Of a stretch of 64,000 bases of DNA, positions 1 to 8,914 are shown piece after piece. This stretch comes from Xestospongia muta (Eukaryota > Porifera > Demospongiae > Haplosclerida > Petrosiidae). A model generated the notes under the pieces. The model was not told where the DNA came from. It ran no database searches and was given only the letters and a program-made list of their open reading frames with translations. How positions within the stretch are numbered: the stretch's first letter is position 1; every line of letters starts with the position of its first letter. The DNA lies in the NCBI GenBank assembly GCA_963693285.1, contig OY848931.1, forward strand, positions 501,001 through 565,000. The letters run 5' to 3'. A program made the translations under genes and the position numbers.

Positions 1-524
1 TCTGGACTACCCTCACTAATAAGTTCACTGGTATTGAGTTTGATATGGTTTCTAATGACTAATGTGTACCATTGGGTTGAGCATTGAATGACTGAAATTA
101 TATAAGCATAGTTTGTTTAGTTAATACTTTAACTGTTATATAATAGTCTTATTTGTTTTTAATTAAGTAGACATAGATATTGCTAACAATGGTCAATGTC
201 AAATTCTAAACTATTGTATGTTAATGTTCTTTTATGATCTTTACATCAGTGGACTTCCTTGTAATAAGATAATATTATTTATTTATTAAGAATATGTTCT
301 CTTTTGTCAATAATTTTTACCTCAATATATTTATAGTAATTTTTATAGTACATTGTATATTGTGTATTTTGTTTTTATATAACACTTGAAATTGCTCAAT
401 TTTATTATTTGCCTAATACATTAACAAAACTAAATACATCATACAAATTATATTGTATAGAAAAACAACCTAAATTGATTAACGAAGTTTGTTCTTGAAA
501 TGTTCCTCAAATCAGTTGATATTA

Positions 525-738
525 TTACTGAGGTTTTAAAGATGTTTTATCGTTTGGACACTTAGGGTTGTTCTTATAGCACTTATCACAGAGATTAAAT
601 GTATGTACTGTGTTCTTTGTGTTAGTACATACATAGTAATTGACATCTCTTGAGTTGGAACAATTTTTGCCTTGACACTTTCTGTAAAGGATTGGTAGAT
701 TAAAAAAGTATATTTTGATTGCTATAATCTTACGGCAT
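525..738 (-). CDS. Cys-rich micro-protein 1 (LCxxC type)
   Basis: Predicted 53 aa intracellular protein of unknown function. Exon 1 is 738-734 (ATGCC, then GTAAGA) and exon 2 is 681-525 after TTTACAG, joined in phase 2. Cysteines 4, 9, 20, 33, 36 and 43 give C-x4-C-x10-C-x12-C-x2-C-x6-C, a spacing typical of a small zinc-binding fold; zinc binding is inference. It shares the VHTFNLCDKC core and the DKTSL tail with the next unit. No signal peptide or membrane segment is present. The coding part was read from splice signals because the spliced product is too short for ordinary ORF calling. The promoter block is at about 880-935. Confidence 0.72.
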
Positions 739-879
739 CTTCAATGAAATTGATGAAATACTTCACAAATACTGTTCCTAAGAGCTCTATATAGTTAGTT
801 GTACAGCCAACTATTACTAGCTTCGTTGTTACTAAAGTTATATTTAGCTATCGTTCACTAGTTTACATAACATTTCTGA

Positions 880-935
880 TAATGTGGGACATTCACAGGG
901 AGTGCTCCTTGCATCCCACGTCACCATTGTTTGTA
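880..935 (-). promoter_or_regulatory. Shared upstream block, unit 1
   Basis: Plus-strand reading: GGGACATTCA, then GGGAGTGCTCC (898-908), then CCACGTCACCATTGTTT. The core lies 160 bp upstream of the ATG of unit 1. The variant GTGCTCC replaces the usual GCGCCCC. Confidence 0.6.
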
Positions 936-1536
936 TTTGATTGATTTAATTGAGATAAGAGGAATACTGTAATATTAGTAACGCAGAGACCCTCCTTCTG
1001 GACTGCCCTCACTAATAAGTTCTCTGGTATTGAGTTTGATATGGTTTCTAATGACTAATATGTACCATTGGGTTGAGCATTGAATGACTTGAAATTATTT
1101 AAGCATAGTTTGTTTAGTTAATACTTTAAAGTTCAATAGAAGTACTTCATATTTAATAATAGACTTAATTATTTGTAATTAAGTAGACATAGATATTGCT
1201 AACAATGGTCAATGTCAAATTCTAAAGTATTGTATGTTAATGGAGTTTTATGATCCTCACACCAGTGGACTTCCTTGTAATAAGATAATGTTATCATTAT
1301 TTATTTATTAAGATATATGTTCTCTTTTGTCAAGAATTTTGCTCAATATGTTTATAGTAATATTTTATATATTGTGTAATTTTTTTTTATATGACACTTG
1401 AATTTACTTAGTTTTATTATTTGCCTAATACATTAACAAAACTAAATACATCACACAAATTATATTGTATAAAAACAACAACCTAAATTGATTAACTAAG
1501 TTTGTACTTGGGATGTCCCTCAGATCACAGTTGCTA

Positions 1537-1755
1537 TTACTGGTCAAGTTCTAAAGAAGTTTTATCGTATAGACAGTTTGGATTTTTGTTATAGCAGGTA
1601 TCACAGAGCTTTGTTGTGTGTACTGTGTTCCTTTTGTCAGTACATTTGTAGTTGTAGACATTGGGACAGCTATGACAACCAGGACATCTATCACATTTCC
1701 TGTAAAGGATTAATTGATAAAAGTATAATTTTTGATTATTATAATCTTACGGCAT
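1537..1755 (-). CDS. Cys-rich micro-protein 2 (LCxxC type)
   Basis: Predicted 55 aa paralog of unit 1. Exon 1 is 1755-1751 (ATGCC|GTAAGA) and exon 2 is 1699-1537 after TTTACAG, phase 2. Cysteines are at 4, 7, 10, 13, 21, 34, 37 and 44. It has two more N-terminal cysteines than unit 1, while KLCDTC and DKTSLELDQ at the C-terminus match it closely. Flanking DNA is nearly identical to unit 1, so this is a recent duplicate whose coding part has diverged more than its surroundings appear to have. Function is unknown; a zinc-binding fold is inferred from the cysteine pattern. Confidence 0.72.
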
Positions 1756-1894
1756 CTTCAATGAAATTGATGAAATCCTTCACAAATACTGTTCTTAAGA
1801 GCTCTATATAGTTAGTTGTACAACTGACTATTACTAGCTTCGTTGTTGCTAAAATTATATCTATCGTGCACTAGTTTACATAACATTTCTGATA

Positions 1895-1950
1895 ACATGG
1901 GACTTCCACAGGGAGCGCCCCTTGTGTCCCACGTCACCATTGTTTATATA
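1895..1950 (-). promoter_or_regulatory. Shared upstream block, unit 2
   Basis: GGGACTTCCA, then GGGAGCGCCCC (1911-1921), then CCCACGTCACCATTGTTT. GGGACTTCCA matches the kappa-B consensus GGGRNWYYCC at 9 of 10 positions. The core is 156 bp upstream of the ATG. Confidence 0.62.
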
Positions 1951-2454
1951 GTATCCTTTGATTGAGATAAGAGGAATATTGTATCATTAGTAACGTAGAG
2001 ACCCTCCTTCTGGACTACCCTCACTAATAAGTTCACTGGTATTGAGTTTGATATGGTTTCTAATGACTAATGTCTACCATTGGGTTGAGCATTGAATGAC
2101 CTGAAAATTGTCTAGTGTATTTGTACATGTAATGTTTGGTTAGTACATACCTTAATTATAATGCTATTTATTATTGATTAATTAAGAAGACGTTGATAGA
2201 GTTAACAACACACTCAGTTAATGTTAGTGGACTGATTCCATTGTTATAAAGTATAAACCCTCCATAAAGATTTGTGCTAGTTTGTTTTTTAGGTAATCTC
2301 CTTTGTGAGATATCGTTCTCAATAATTTTATTTCATTAATCAAAGAGCTATAGTTTTATTATTTAATAATCAAATTTTATATAAAAACACACACTAATAA
2401 AGATTTTAGTATTTGTATTTAAGTGCAAACTTAAGTCAATTCCTTTGTTAGTTT

Positions 2455-2679
2455 CTAGTTATCATTTTTCAGTGAGTTATTCTTGCATGGATAACGGTTA
2501 CATTTGTTAACACTATCACGACAACTTGTTTTATCAAAGTTGTAGGTGTGATTATTACTGCATTTTTTACGATATCCATTACCACTAAAGGATTTACCAC
2601 AATAGTCACACCTATATAACAATATTATTAATCAAGTTTAGTTAAAAGTAACTAGTTATAGAAATACTTACCTAGGCAT
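2455..2679 (-). CDS. Cys-rich micro-protein 3 (CDxC type)
   Basis: Predicted 54 aa protein. Exon 1 is 2679-2672 (ATGCCTAG|GTAAGT) and exon 2 is 2611-2455 after TATATAG; the joined start reads MPRCDYCGKSF. Cysteines 4, 7, 20, 33, 40 and 45 are spaced x2, x12, x12, x6, x4. It belongs to the second subgroup of the array with units 6 and 9, which share CDxC, an aromatic-Gly-x-Gly segment and a basic C-terminal tail. No family is recognised. The single ATG in good context before a consensus donor makes the start fairly secure. Confidence 0.72.
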
Positions 2680-2788
2680 TTTCAGCAAAACTTGTAGTTT
2701 ATAACAAAACTTCCAAAGTTTCTCAGAATGTAGGCTAGTGACGGTAATTATGGCGTAGACTGTTTGCTGTTGAAAGTTCATAAGCATT

Positions 2789-2850
2789 TACGATGAAAGG
2801 GACTATTATAGGGACCGCCCCTTGATTCCTATGTGACCATTGTTTATACT
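2789..2850 (-). promoter_or_regulatory. Shared upstream block, unit 3
   Basis: AAGGGACTATTATA, then GGGACCGCCCC (2811-2821), then CCTATGTGACCATTGTTT. The ACGTCA core is altered to ATGTGA here. The distance to the ATG is about 132 bp. Confidence 0.55.
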
Positions 2851-3115
2851 GTCCTCTGAATCACGAGATGAGACCCACTTCCTTTCACTGTTTTCATTAC
2901 CTGGTAAAAGTGTGTATGGCTTATAAAGTATTTCACCCATTAGGTTGAACAATGAATAACTTGGAAATTGTTGTCATTTAATTGAATTACATAATGTATT
3001 TCTAAGAGCCAAGAAGACATATTTTTAAATATTTATGTTGGGATTTTTAACATGTAGTTTGTGGTTTTACAACAAGAAAAGCTAAGTTGAAGAGTTCCTA
3101 ATGATATAACATTAG

Positions 3116-3329
3116 CTAATAGTCACGTACTAATGGTGTATCATCAATAGGGCATGTCCAAGATTTTTCAGAACATGTAGAACATAACCAATAATAGTGT
3201 ATGTTGCTTTTGTCACTGTTAGTACATTTGAAATGATAGACTTCAGTCTCCTTGCCACATCCTGCACATCTGAAATGGATCAATAATGAAAATAATTTAT
3301 TTGTAGTATTCTTACACATCCACTGGCAT
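3116..3329 (-). CDS. Cys-rich micro-protein 4 (LCxxC type)
   Basis: Predicted 55 aa protein. Exon 1 is 3329-3316 (14 nt ending GATGT|GTAAGA) and exon 2 is 3269-3116 after TTTCAG, phase 2. The start reads MPVDVCAGCGKE. Cysteines 6, 9, 20, 34, 37 and 44 form C-x2-C-x10-C-x13-C-x2-C-x6-C, followed by a TPLVRDY tail. It is close to units 5 and 7 (shared CAGC, FKCT and WLC). A longer open frame runs upstream through the intron, but the acceptor and the conserved MP start favour the spliced form. Function is unknown. Confidence 0.75.
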
Positions 3330-3454
3330 TGTTGTAAGTAATGGAAGTTCCCATAAATATTCTTTAAAGCAATAGAGTTAGTTATATGTTGTTGCTGCTG
3401 CCTTTATAGCTCTATATTATAATTATCTTGTTTGTTCTGTTAACTAGTTAATGT

Positions 3455-3530
3455 TACGTTGCATTTACGATAAAAGGGAAATTTATAGGGAGCGCCCCTT
3501 GAGTTCCATATATGACCACTGTTTACATTA
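3455..3530 (-). promoter_or_regulatory. Shared upstream block, unit 4
   Basis: GTTGCATTTACGATAAAAGG, GGGAAATTTATA, GGGAGCGCCCC (3488-3498), then a diverged CRE-like stretch ATATATGACCACTGTTT. The core is 159 bp upstream of the ATG. Confidence 0.6.
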
Positions 3531-3891
3531 TCCTCTGAATCACGAGATAAGATCCTCCTACTAGTCTTCTCTCAATGAATACTCAAATTGTGTTCACTGG
3601 TTGAATTGTGTAGGGTTTTACAGAGTAAGATGCCCATTGGGTTGAGCATTAAACGACTTGGAAATTAAGTGTCATTTAATGGAAATACATAATACAATTA
3701 TTAGTTTATTTAATTGTGTTATTTCTCCTCACTATAATAATGACTGAGATCATCATGTCTATTATAAGAATATGTTTTTAAGTCATTTTTTGGTTGTAAT
3801 GAAGTCCTCTCTTTTATTTGGAAAGTTTTTGACTATAAAAATTATGAAATATACTGTAAAAAGATAAAAATGATTAATTTTAAAGTTTACA

Positions 3892-4099
3892 TCAGTTATC
3901 AGGAATTAAACAGCTTCCATCTTCTGTACAAAACTTAAATTTTACAGAACACAAGTTACAAAGCCAAAAGATGTGTGTCTCAATTTCACCAGTACATTTA
4001 AAGCGATGGACTGATGTCCATTCACAACATCCAGCACATCTGAAAAATTGATAATAAAACAATGAACAATAGATTGCAGTCTTACTTTCTCAATGGCAT
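3892..4099 (-). CDS. Cys-rich micro-protein 5 (LCxxC type)
   Basis: Predicted 53 aa protein. Exon 1 is 4099-4086 (14 nt, then GTAAG) and exon 2 is 4039-3892 after TTTTTCAG, phase 2. The start reads MPLRKCAGCCEW. Main cysteines 6, 9, 20, 32, 35 and 42 give spacing x2, x10, x11, x2, x6, with extra cysteines at 10 and 48. HIFWLC and the LIPDN end tie it to units 4 and 7. It was found only by reading splice signals. The role is unknown; a small zinc-binding module is the best structural guess. Confidence 0.75.
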
Positions 4100-4212
4100 T
4101 TTATTTCAATCAAGAAATCTTGTTATATAAAGCTACAGTCTTAGTCTAATACTAAAGAGTTAACTATATCCTATATCGTAAATCCAATTTATAAACTAGA
4201 TTGATCTACCAC

Positions 4213-4290
4213 AACGCTGCACTTACAATAATATGGGGAATTTATAGGGAGCGCCCCTCTTAAGTACCACGTTACTATTGTTTATATTGT
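4213..4290 (-). promoter_or_regulatory. Shared upstream block, unit 5
   Basis: GCTGCACTTACAATAATAT, GGGGAATTTATA, GGGAGCGCCCC (4247-4257), then CCACGTTACTATTGTTT. The core is about 148 bp upstream of the ATG. Confidence 0.6.
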
Positions 4291-4566
4291 AGTTGAAATC
4301 ACGAGATAAGATCCACCCTCTAGTTTGGCCTCAATGTTCTCTATCTATGTTCACTGGTAGAATTATGTAAGGTTTCTAAAGAGTATCTTATCCCATTGGG
4401 TTGAGCATTGAACGACTTGGAAATTAATGTTGTTTAAATGATTAATATTTATTAGTTTATGGTAGTCAGTAACATTTCTAAGAGCCAAAGAAGAGTTATT
4501 TTTAGTAGTATATAAACTATAATTATAAAGTAGTTATTAAATTTAAAACAACACCTTTAACTGTAA

Positions 4567-4889
4567 TTAATAATCTCGTCTTAAAGAGATTCCTTTGTCT
4601 TTACATGGATACTTAGTGCAGTACTGTACACTCAAATAACAAATTAGTCCACAAAAATGATATTTGTGATTGTTGTTGTTAGTACATATTGAACAATATC
4701 CAGCTCCATCAAAGTTGTTGTGACAGTTATCACACCTACATATTAATGTAATCAATAAATATATAAGACTAGATTTGATGCTTATGACATAAAGAGAATT
4801 GATAGTATATTGTTTGATTTAAATATTTAATATATTTACTATTGTATGTATGTATGTATCAACTTAGCTAGATATACCTACCTTGGCAT
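4567..4889 (-). CDS. Cys-rich micro-protein 6 (CDxC type)
   Basis: Predicted 58 aa protein. Exon 1 is 4889-4882 (ATGCCAAG|GTAGG) and exon 2 is 4735-4567 after ATGTAG, phase 2. The start reads MPRCDNCHNNFDGAGYC. Cysteines are at 4, 7, 17, 20, 31, 35, 42 and 47, followed by a DKGISLRRDY tail. It is a sister of units 3 and 9, with an additional CxxC pair at 17/20. The intron (about 146 nt) is longer than in most units. No recognised family and no signal peptide. Confidence 0.74.
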
Positions 4890-4971
4890 TTTCAATTACA
4901 AACCTGTAGTTTACAGCAGAAGTATAGTAAGTTCCAATGTTCCTTACGATATTGCAGTAGCTCTATAGGTT

Positions 4972-5020
4972 TTGGGGTTTTCCCGGGGATTGTTCCCTCA
5001 TTAAGTACCACGTCATTTCT
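4972..5020 (-). promoter_or_regulatory. Degenerate upstream block, unit 6
   Basis: Only a decayed version is visible: GGGGATTGTTCCC at 4984-4996 in place of GGGAGCGCCCC, followed by AAGTACCACGTCATTT. The ACGTCA half is kept. This unit also lacks a clear kappa-B-like half. The distance to the ATG is about 95 bp. Confidence 0.45.
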
Positions 5021-5176
5021 GAATATTATTTATCATAATTATCTATGCATGTATAAATTTCTAATAATTTTAGGTCATAATTATGTACTAATGTATAAAT
5101 AAGAGTTCAACTTAACAATTAATCAATTAATATATAGAAGTTGTCTTTTGTAAAGTAACTGTTCTCTGAGTTTGTA

Positions 5177-5386
5177 TCAATTGTCACGAATTAATGGAGT
5201 GTTATCAGTTCCACATTTCAAACTTTTCAAAGAACACGAATAACAAAGCCAAAAGATATGTGTATTATATCTGTTAGTACATTTGAAGCGATAGACTTCA
5301 GCCCATTGTAAACATCCTGCACATCTGAAAAGATTAATATTATATAAAGATATTTACATTTTATGATCTTACTGTTTTACTGGCAT
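5177..5386 (-). CDS. Cys-rich micro-protein 7 (LCxxC type)
   Basis: Predicted 53 aa protein. Exon 1 is 5386-5373 (14 nt ending AAACA|GTAAGA) and exon 2 is 5324-5177 after TTTTCAG, phase 2. The start reads MPVKQCAGCLQW. Cysteines 6, 9, 20, 32, 35 and 42 are spaced exactly as in unit 5, and the tail TPLIRDN resembles unit 4. It was recovered from splice signals only. The conserved spacing in all three sister units argues for purifying selection on a folded domain rather than random open frames. Confidence 0.75.
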
Positions 5387-5489
5387 GCCGGCAATTAAGT
5401 TATTCACAAGTAATCTCTAAAAGTTACAGAATTAGTTTAATACTGTTACTACTAGCACTCCATTTTATATAGTTTATTGATCTGCAGTG

Positions 5490-5560
5490 ACGCTGCATTT
5501 ACAATAAGAAGGGAGTTTCATAGGGAGCGCCCCTTGAGTCCTACGTCACTGTTGTTTTTG
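5490..5560 (-). promoter_or_regulatory. Shared upstream block, unit 7
   Basis: GCTGCATTTACAATAAGAA, GGGAGTTTCATA, GGGAGCGCCCC (5523-5533), then CCTACGTCACTGTTGTTT. GGGAGTTTCA matches GGGRNWYYCC at 9 of 10. The core is about 137 bp upstream of the ATG. Confidence 0.63.
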
Positions 5561-5802
5561 TGGTACAGAGTAAGATCCACCCTCTAGTCTGCTCTCAATA
5601 TACTCTAACTGTGTTTACTCGTAGAACTATATAAGGTTTCTAATGAGTATCTTATCCCATTGGGTTGAGCACTGAATGACTTGCTACTTAAGAAATTTAT
5701 TGTATTAAAAGAAGATATTGTATTCTTTAAAACAGACTACAAAAATGAAAATATCTTCAATATAATTATGATATTAAATATTATATTCAAAATAACTGTC
5801 TT

Positions 5803-6038
5803 TTACTTGTCTGGCATCAGGGAAGAACCATGTATAGGACAGAAATCAAACTGCTGATAGTGTTTTGAACATAGCCTCCATGTATGTGTGTAGATTGTTT
5901 TTCCTCTTAAATTTTCTTGCCATGTTTTACAAACTGCTCTTTGAATTTGTGAATGCTGATCACAGACATCACATCTGACATAGAATAGATAATACACTGC
6001 TCAACAACTTTTTATTTAGTAAGTTACCTTCCACTCAT
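5803..6038 (-). CDS. Cys-rich micro-protein 8 (LCxxH type)
   Basis: Predicted 60 aa protein. Exon 1 is 6038-6028 (ATGAGTGGAAG|GTAAC) and exon 2 is 5974-5803 after TGTCAG, phase 2. The start reads MSGRCDVCDQHS. Residues C5, C8, C19, C39, H42 and C49 keep the array pattern with the fifth Cys replaced by His, a common exchange between zinc ligands. The loop between the third and fourth ligands is longer (19 residues). The tail reads CPIHGSSLMPDK. It is the closest relative of unit 10. Confidence 0.75.
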
Positions 6039-6089
6039 TTCTAACAGCTTTTCGTTTTCTTAGAACAAACTAACAAATTAATTTAGTTG

Positions 6090-6160
6090 ACGTTGCATTT
6101 GTGACAAGATGGGAAATTCATAGGGAGCGCCCCTTGAATCCTACGTCACTGTTGTTTGTC
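6090..6160 (-). promoter_or_regulatory. Shared upstream block, unit 8
   Basis: GTTGCATTTGTGACAAGAT, GGGAAATTCATA, GGGAGCGCCCC (6123-6133), then CCTACGTCACTGTTGTTT. This is the closest of all copies to its ATG (about 86 bp). Confidence 0.63.
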
Positions 6161-6612
6161 TATTCCCCTTTAGTCCTGACATAGACCCACCCTCTAGTCT
6201 GTTCTTACTGTACAGTCTGCACTCTAACTGTTCACTGGTAGAATTATATATGGTTTCTAAAGATTAATTCATCCCATTGGGTAGAGCATTGAATGACTTA
6301 GAAATTGTCCAACAAGTAGTTTGTTTTGTGCTTTATATTATTAAGAGAAATGTTTAACATCACTCACTACTTAGTGCCATGTTATTATACTATTAATAAA
6401 TAGACTCTAGATAACAAATTGTAGTATAATATACTGGAGCTTTACAACTTCACATATTCAATTTTTAAGAGTACTAACAGCTAATTAAAAAGAAATATAT
6501 TATATTTGATATCTTCACAAATAATCTCTTAAGTTGCAAAATTAGACTTAACAGTATTGACTATAAAAGTCAGTAAAATTAAAGCAGTTTCTTCTTATCT
6601 TTATAACAATAT

Positions 6613-6924
6613 TTACCAGTTAGGATATAGTACCCTTCCACAATAACACCGCCATACACTCTCATAACAAACAAAACTACAAAATGTATGAAAGTGGTCG
6701 GCCCAACATTTTGAGCGCCATCCACGGCCATTAAAGCTTTGACCACATTTGTCACACCTGTATAATAATATAACAAATTGATCTAATCAATGGTAATAAT
6801 ATCTATGACCTGGGTGAGTATAATAAATATTGGCTAATTATTGATTTAAATGTAAATAAGAAATTGTAATAATTTTTATGTATTCAATTAGTTAGTGATT
6901 AGTTAGTTATACTTACTGAGGCAT
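6613..6924 (-). CDS. Cys-rich micro-protein 9 (CDxC type, shortened)
   Basis: Predicted 50 aa protein. Exon 1 is 6924-6917 (ATGCCTCA|GTAAGT) and exon 2 is 6757-6613 after TACAG, phase 2. The start reads MPQCDKCGQSFNGRGW, matching unit 3. Cysteines 4, 7, 20, 29, 33, 40 and 42 are present, but the frame stops after VLYPNW. A different frame just downstream reads KYCYKDKKKLL, which resembles the lost C-terminal tail of unit 6. This suggests a small indel shortened the gene. It may still be functional or may be decaying. Confidence 0.65.
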
Positions 6925-7027
6925 TTTCAACCAAACTTGCAAACTCCTTGAGATACAGTAATGTCTCCAGAGGTTAGGATGGGATTGTCTGTTGTTGACA
7001 GTTGGTCTGGCGTAAAATGTAATAATA

Positions 7028-7075
7028 TATTGGAACACCCCTTGAGGCCTACGTCACCATTGTTTATGTTGTACT
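7028..7075 (-). promoter_or_regulatory. Partial upstream block, unit 9
   Basis: GGAACACCCCTTGAGGCC followed by TACGTCACCATTGTTTATG. The left half of the GC core is eroded but the ACGTCACCATTGTTT part is intact. The distance to the ATG is about 108 bp. Confidence 0.52.
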
Positions 7076-7337
7076 CTGAATCACGAGATAAGGTCCTCCC
7101 TCTAGTGTCCCCTCACTATGTTTACTAGTAGAACTATATAGGATTTCTAAAGAGTAATTAATCCCATTGGGTTGAGCATTGAATGACTTGTTACTTAAGA
7201 AGTTTAAGTCTTAAAATTGTAAAATTAATATATATATATATATATATATTAGTTCACTACTACAATAATAATTAACATTATGTCAAATAAAATATCACAA
7301 TAGCCATACCAGTAAGTTTATTTATATATAATCATTG

Positions 7338-7598
7338 TTAATTATCTGGCAGCAGGGAGGAGCCATGTGTAGGACAGAAAAAGAACTGGACATAATGTCT
7401 ATAACATAGCTGCCATATATGTATGTGAATGGATTGGCTTCCTCCAATATTTTCTTGTCTTGTCTTACAAACTGCACGATATGTTTGTGCATAGAATTGA
7501 TCACAGACTTCACATTTTGTGGGAATACTACAATATCATTTACAACAATTAATATTGTGATACATTAAATAGTTGATTTACCTTGCAATAGCACTCAT
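7338..7598 (-). CDS. Cys-rich micro-protein 10 (LCxxH type)
   Basis: Predicted 68 aa paralog of unit 8. Exon 1 is 7598-7582 (17 nt, then GTAAAT). The usual acceptor CAG before the first Cys codon is mutated to CAA. A TAG 15 nt upstream keeps the frame, so exon 2 is 7527-7338 and the protein gains five residues (SIPTK) before CEVC. Ligands C11, C14, C26, C47, H50 and C57 and the tail CPTHGSSLLPDN match unit 8. It is the outermost unit. Its upstream region keeps only ACCCATTGTTTGTACGTCAC, so the shared promoter block is largely missing. Confidence 0.62.
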
Positions 7599-7854
7599 AT
7601 CTAATAGCTTTTCTTTTTTAGAACAACCTACTCCTTACTTTATCACTTTGTACGTTACAGAGAAGGACATCCCCTTCCTTTCTTCTCTCCACCCATTGTT
7701 TGTACGTCACTTGTCCTATGAATACAATGTGTCCAGTTCTAGAACATTCGATGATTTCTCGTCATTGAAGAGTAAGGGAAGGACCAAAGAGGACCACTAA
7801 TACCAGCCCAACGTACTCATAAGACCTGCCTTTAACCTTAATACCAAGTACTTT

Positions 7855-8914
7855 TATACTACATTCTCTGGAATACTAAGTACATCTATAGGACTACCTC
7901 CTCTAATGGAGTCCTCTACTGTGACTAGCCCACTGTCGTATGAAGTACTTGACATACTGTCTGTGCAAGCCTTACATCTCCAATTCACTTGAACTAGGAG
8001 GAGATATATTAGTGGGATGCAAGCATAGTGACTATATTGGAGTAATGTACTGTACACTGTTGCAGTATTGTAGTGTTATTATTTCCCTATAGACTGATGT
8101 AGTGTCATGTCTGTGGATTCCTCTCTCCCATTACACTTGTAATCCATTTGCTTATCATGACATACCAACCTCCACGTTCAGCCCTCAGCTGTGTTTATAC
8201 TCAACACTGAATAGAATCAAGGAGCTGCTAATAGACTTGTACTCTCTTGATAGTGGAAGATTAACTAACAGAATAGTCTCTAACAAAACATCCATTAGTT
8301 CAGTCAAGACTACTGTCTAATGAATTGATGGAGCTGATTAATATGTAAATTAAAGGCCTTTCATTGAAACTACACAGGAGATCAATAATAACAGCTATTT
8401 TGTGTTAAGATGTCTATGCTATTTTCTTCCTTTATGAAAGATGACTTTGTGTAAGGACACTCTTCATTGTCAGTAAGATAAAACAAAATATTGTGTTAAA
8501 ATATATCCTGCTTGTAATTTAAGTAGACTATTTATAGTTACTGTTTGCAATATCATTGTCATGATTTCAACTTTATGAGCTCTACTATTTATACTGCAAT
8601 GTGAGTGTATGAGAGTCATATAGTATGTTATGTGACCAGATAGTTTAGCCCTTTGGCTGTCAGTGAAGTTAAATAGCATCTACAATAGAACCATCTATAT
8701 AATAGGGTCATTATACTCATGATCATCATTATACTTATGGTCAGTACTATTGGAGTGTAGTGGCCATTAATGTCATATGGGAGGCTGTTGTGTGAGCTGG
8801 TATTGTGCAAGAGTAGATATGAACACAGCAGCTTTATATATTTGTCTCTTACACCTATAGAGGAGGAGCCCCTAGGATGGTCAGAACAGCTAGTGTGAAT
8901 TCTGCAATTTCATG
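7855..8914 (-). CDS. Possible single-pass membrane protein, exons incomplete
   Basis: Weak model. After a possible acceptor (ATTGCAG at about 8915) a minus-strand frame stays open from about 8913 to 8630. It contains an N-glycosylation motif (NTS), a hydrophobic stretch (PIVLTISIMMIMSIMTLLY) and a YCRCY segment, as in an extracellular stub plus transmembrane helix. A second open stretch at about 8010-7855 after CTCCTAG reads NWRCKACTDSMSS and ends in PENVV, like a cytoplasmic tail. No start exon or joining exon could be fixed. It may be a real gene, a pseudogene or chance. Confidence 0.28.

Larger units (their letters stand above)
1..7600 (-). repeat. Tandem array of ten micro-gene units
   Basis: Ten units of about 0.6-1.0 kb, each with one small two-exon minus-strand gene. 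Two non-coding blocks recur. The first is the promoter block around GGGAGCGCCCC, just upstream of nine of the genes. The second is a block reading CCCATTGGGTTGAGCATTGA, at about 68, 1065, 2075, 2935, 3630, 4390, 5656, 6274 and 7162. The first two units (1-996 and 997-2008) are near-identical copies, so amplification is partly recent. The matching block at base 1 suggests the array continues to the left of the window. A short (TA)n tract lies at about 7231-7250. Confidence 0.9.

Noticed and set aside
6579..6776. 65-codon minus-strand frame over micro-gene 9
   Set aside because: It runs in the wrong frame through the Cys-coding exon; the phase-2 spliced frame carries the conserved CDKC start.
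1..7600. CRISPR-like or satellite interpretation of the repeated units
   Set aside because: Units are 0.6-1 kb, differ in length, and each contains an intact spliced gene; this is gene-family duplication.
7573..7800. 75-codon plus-strand frame beside the array
   Set aside because: No domains, and its first part overlaps exon 1 of micro-gene 10 on the other strand.
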